Program-made: the position numbers and the translations under genes
Shown here: positions 62,356 through 64,000 of the stretch, in pieces
Numbering within the stretch: position 1 is the first letter of the stretch
Layout: each line of letters opens with the position of its first letter
Assembly: GCA_963575745.1 (NCBI GenBank)
Contig: CAUYUJ010017904.1
Coordinates: 446,961 to 510,960, forward strand
Reading direction: 5' to 3'
Length of the DNA: 64,000 nt
Origin: Prorocentrum cordatum
Lineage: Eukaryota > Sar > Dinophyceae > Prorocentrales > Prorocentraceae
Notes under the pieces: model-generated
The model's input: only the letters and a program-made list of their open reading frames with translations
The model's database searches: none
Told to the model about the DNA's origin: nothing

Positions 62356-62575
62356 TCCCACCCGCGACCCACCCCGTGACCCACCCCGCGACCCAACCGC
62401 GACCCACCCGCGACCCTCCCGCGACCCACCCGCGCCCCACCCGCGACCAACCCGCGACTCACCCCGCGACCCACCCGCGACCCACCCGCGACCCACACGC
62501 GACCCACCCGCGACCCACGCGCAACCAAATTTCCGAGCCATTTGCGACCCACCCGCGACACGTGCGCGACCTACA
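62356..62575. repeat. 11-bp satellite, block 1
   Basis: Unit CCCACCCGCGA repeated about 20 times. Being 11 bp, it gives the same repeated peptide in every frame of a strand (minus GSRVGRGWVAG). Confidence 0.9.
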
Positions 62576-62594
62576 AGGCGTCTTGAACAGATCG

Positions 62595-62776
62595 TTCGGC
62601 GATTCGGGGTTGCGTCGTTGTTGTCGTTGTTGTCGTTGTTGTCGTTGTTGTGCGTCGTTGCTGTTGCGTCGTTGCTGTTGCGTTGTTGTTGTGCGTCGTT
62701 GCTTGTTGCGTCGTTGTTGTCGTTGTTGTTGTGGTTGCTGTTGTTGGTATTGTTGTTGTTGTAATTGATGTTGTTG

Positions 62777-62808
<32 letters not shown>

Positions 62809-62884
62809 GTTGGTGGTGGTGGTGGTGGTGGTGGTGTTGGTGTTGGTGTTGGTGGTGGTGTTGGTGGTGGTGTTGGCGTTGGTC

Positions 62885-62916
<32 letters not shown>

Positions 62917-62962
62917 GGTGGTGGTGTTGTTGTTGCTGTTGTTGTTGTTTGTTGTCGTCGTC
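62595..62962. repeat. (TTG/GTT)n array
   Basis: TTGTTG with GTCGTT and GGTGGT sections; separates the two satellite blocks. Confidence 0.92.
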
Positions 62963-63552
62963 CCACCCGCGACCCACCCCGCGACCCACCTCGCGACCCA
63001 CCCGATACCCACCCCGCGACCCCACCCGCGACCCACCCCGCGAACCAACCCGCGACCCACCCGCGACCCACCCCGCGACCCACCCGCGACCCACCCGCGA
63101 TCCACCCGCGACCCAACCCGCGACCCACCCGCGACCCACCCCGCGACCCACCCGCGACCCACCCGCGACCCACCCCGCGACTCACCCGCGACCCACCCTC
63201 CACCCACCCTCGACTCACTTGCGACGCACCCGCGACCCACCCCGTGACCCGCGCGCGACCCGTCCGCGACCCGCTTGCGTACCCACCCGCGACACCCCTG
63301 CGACCCACCTTCGCGACAATACAGCGACCCACCCGCACCCACCCGCGATCCACCCGCGGGACACAACCCGGGACTTCCGCGACCCCCCCGCGAACCACTA
63401 CCGCGAACCACCGCAGCCCACTTTTGCGACCAACCGCGACCCACCCGCGACCCAACCGCGGGACCCACCCACGACCCACCCGCGACCCACCCCCGATCCA
63501 CCGGCGACCCATGTGCGACCCATTTGCGTCCCATCCGCGACCCATCCGCGAT
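62963..63552. repeat. 11-bp satellite, block 2
   Basis: Same CCCACCCGCGA unit, about 50 copies, with degenerate copies towards 63,500. Ends AACGAAAGAATCGGC, after which GGCGCCTGCGGCGGGCTT occurs twice (63,578 and 63,620). Confidence 0.92.
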
Positions 63553-63652
63553 CTACCCACAATGGTTTAACGAAAGAATCGGCGCCTGCGGCGGGCTTGT
63601 TGTATAATTTGTGAAACGTTGGCGCCTGCGGCGGGCTTCTCCAGAGACTCGC

Positions 63653-63855
63653 AGACTGCCGACGTCCCCACCGCCTCCTCACTCTTATCCGCATTTGCGG
63701 GGTGCTACGTACTTGCTTCAGGCCTGCGTCGTTCCGAAGTTTTGGCGATACTTGAAGCCTGGGTCGAGTCGAATCGCGGTTGCACTGGCGATGTTAATCG
63801 ATATGGGGCGCGTTGTTCTCCATGCCAGCATTGCCGTTGTAAGGTTGGCGTCTCC
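63653..63855. other. unassigned sequence
   Basis: Nothing supportable. Confidence 0.3.
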
Positions 63856-63913
63856 CGCGCATCGCTGGTGCATCGGCGACGTATCGGTGATGCTGCGCGA
63901 TCCTCCGACCCCA
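63856..63913. mobile_element. family C element fragment
   Basis: CGCATCGCTGGTGCATCGGC, then GCGATCCTCCGACCCCATGT: the right-hand part of a family C element without its terminal GGAGGCC. Confidence 0.5.
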
Positions 63914-64000
63914 TGTGCTACAACGAGAGCTTCAATTTGAACATGAGCCGCCTTCTAACCGTCCAGCTGCTGCAGAGCACGTTGCCTCTCGGCGTACTTC

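Noticed and set aside
61987-63534. Minus-strand frame of 515 codons with GSRVGRGWVAG repeats
   Set aside because: It is explained by the 11-bp satellite plus TTG arrays. The same peptide appears in every frame, so openness carries no evidence of coding.
62356-63552. Possible CRISPR array or telomere
   Set aside because: There are no unique spacers between repeats, and the CCCACCCGCGA unit is not a TTTAGGG-type telomere repeat. It is an ordinary satellite.

Overview
The window reads as nuclear DNA of a GC-rich dinoflagellate. The evidence is indirect: there are no operons or Shine-Dalgarno sites, introns have GT-AG and apparently GC-AG borders, and relics resembling the 22-nt dinoflagellate spliced leader lie just upstream of the only two long coding regions. 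The rest is very dense in simple repeats and short terminal-inverted-repeat (TIR) elements. A Prorocentrum-like genome would fit the base composition, but I cannot confirm genus. Letters for repeat families (A to Q) are mine.

Layout. 0-13 kb: simple repeats, short TIR elements (families K, E, D, A), a 1.1-kb family E element, two large foldbacks, and one weak first-exon candidate at 7.38 kb. 13.4-17.7 kb: an uncharacterised gene or element whose frame is broken only at three homopolymer runs (A7, G8, C10); allowing one base at each and one GC-AG intron gives a consistent frame of about 1,272 codons. 17.9-18.9 kb: an 11-bp satellite, then a tandem duplication in which each copy ends in a spliced-leader-like relic. 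19.0-21.6 kb: a two-exon gene for an uncharacterised protein of about 720 residues with an N-terminal Cys/His cluster and a clean 458-bp GT-AG intron. 22-31 kb: interspersed repeats and (GGA)n arrays. 31.7-35.8 kb: a tandem hairpin repeat abutting a minus-strand non-LTR retrotransposon fossil (endonuclease plus reverse transcriptase). 36-64 kb: repeats again, with a 100-N assembly gap at 43,901-44,000 inside a tandem repeat, a 1.1-kb (GTC)n array, a 0.9-kb (GGA)n array and, at the right end, a large 11-bp satellite.

The most interesting material is (1) the broken-but-coherent gene at 13.4-17.7 kb, (2) spliced-leader relics in front of both coding regions, suggesting that processed trans-spliced mRNAs re-entered the genome, and (3) a group of three unrelated short element families sharing TIRs that begin TCGG and 5-bp target duplications, which looks like one non-autonomous DNA transposon superfamily mobilised by an enzyme not encoded here. 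No rRNA, tRNA, CRISPR array or recognisable housekeeping gene is visible.
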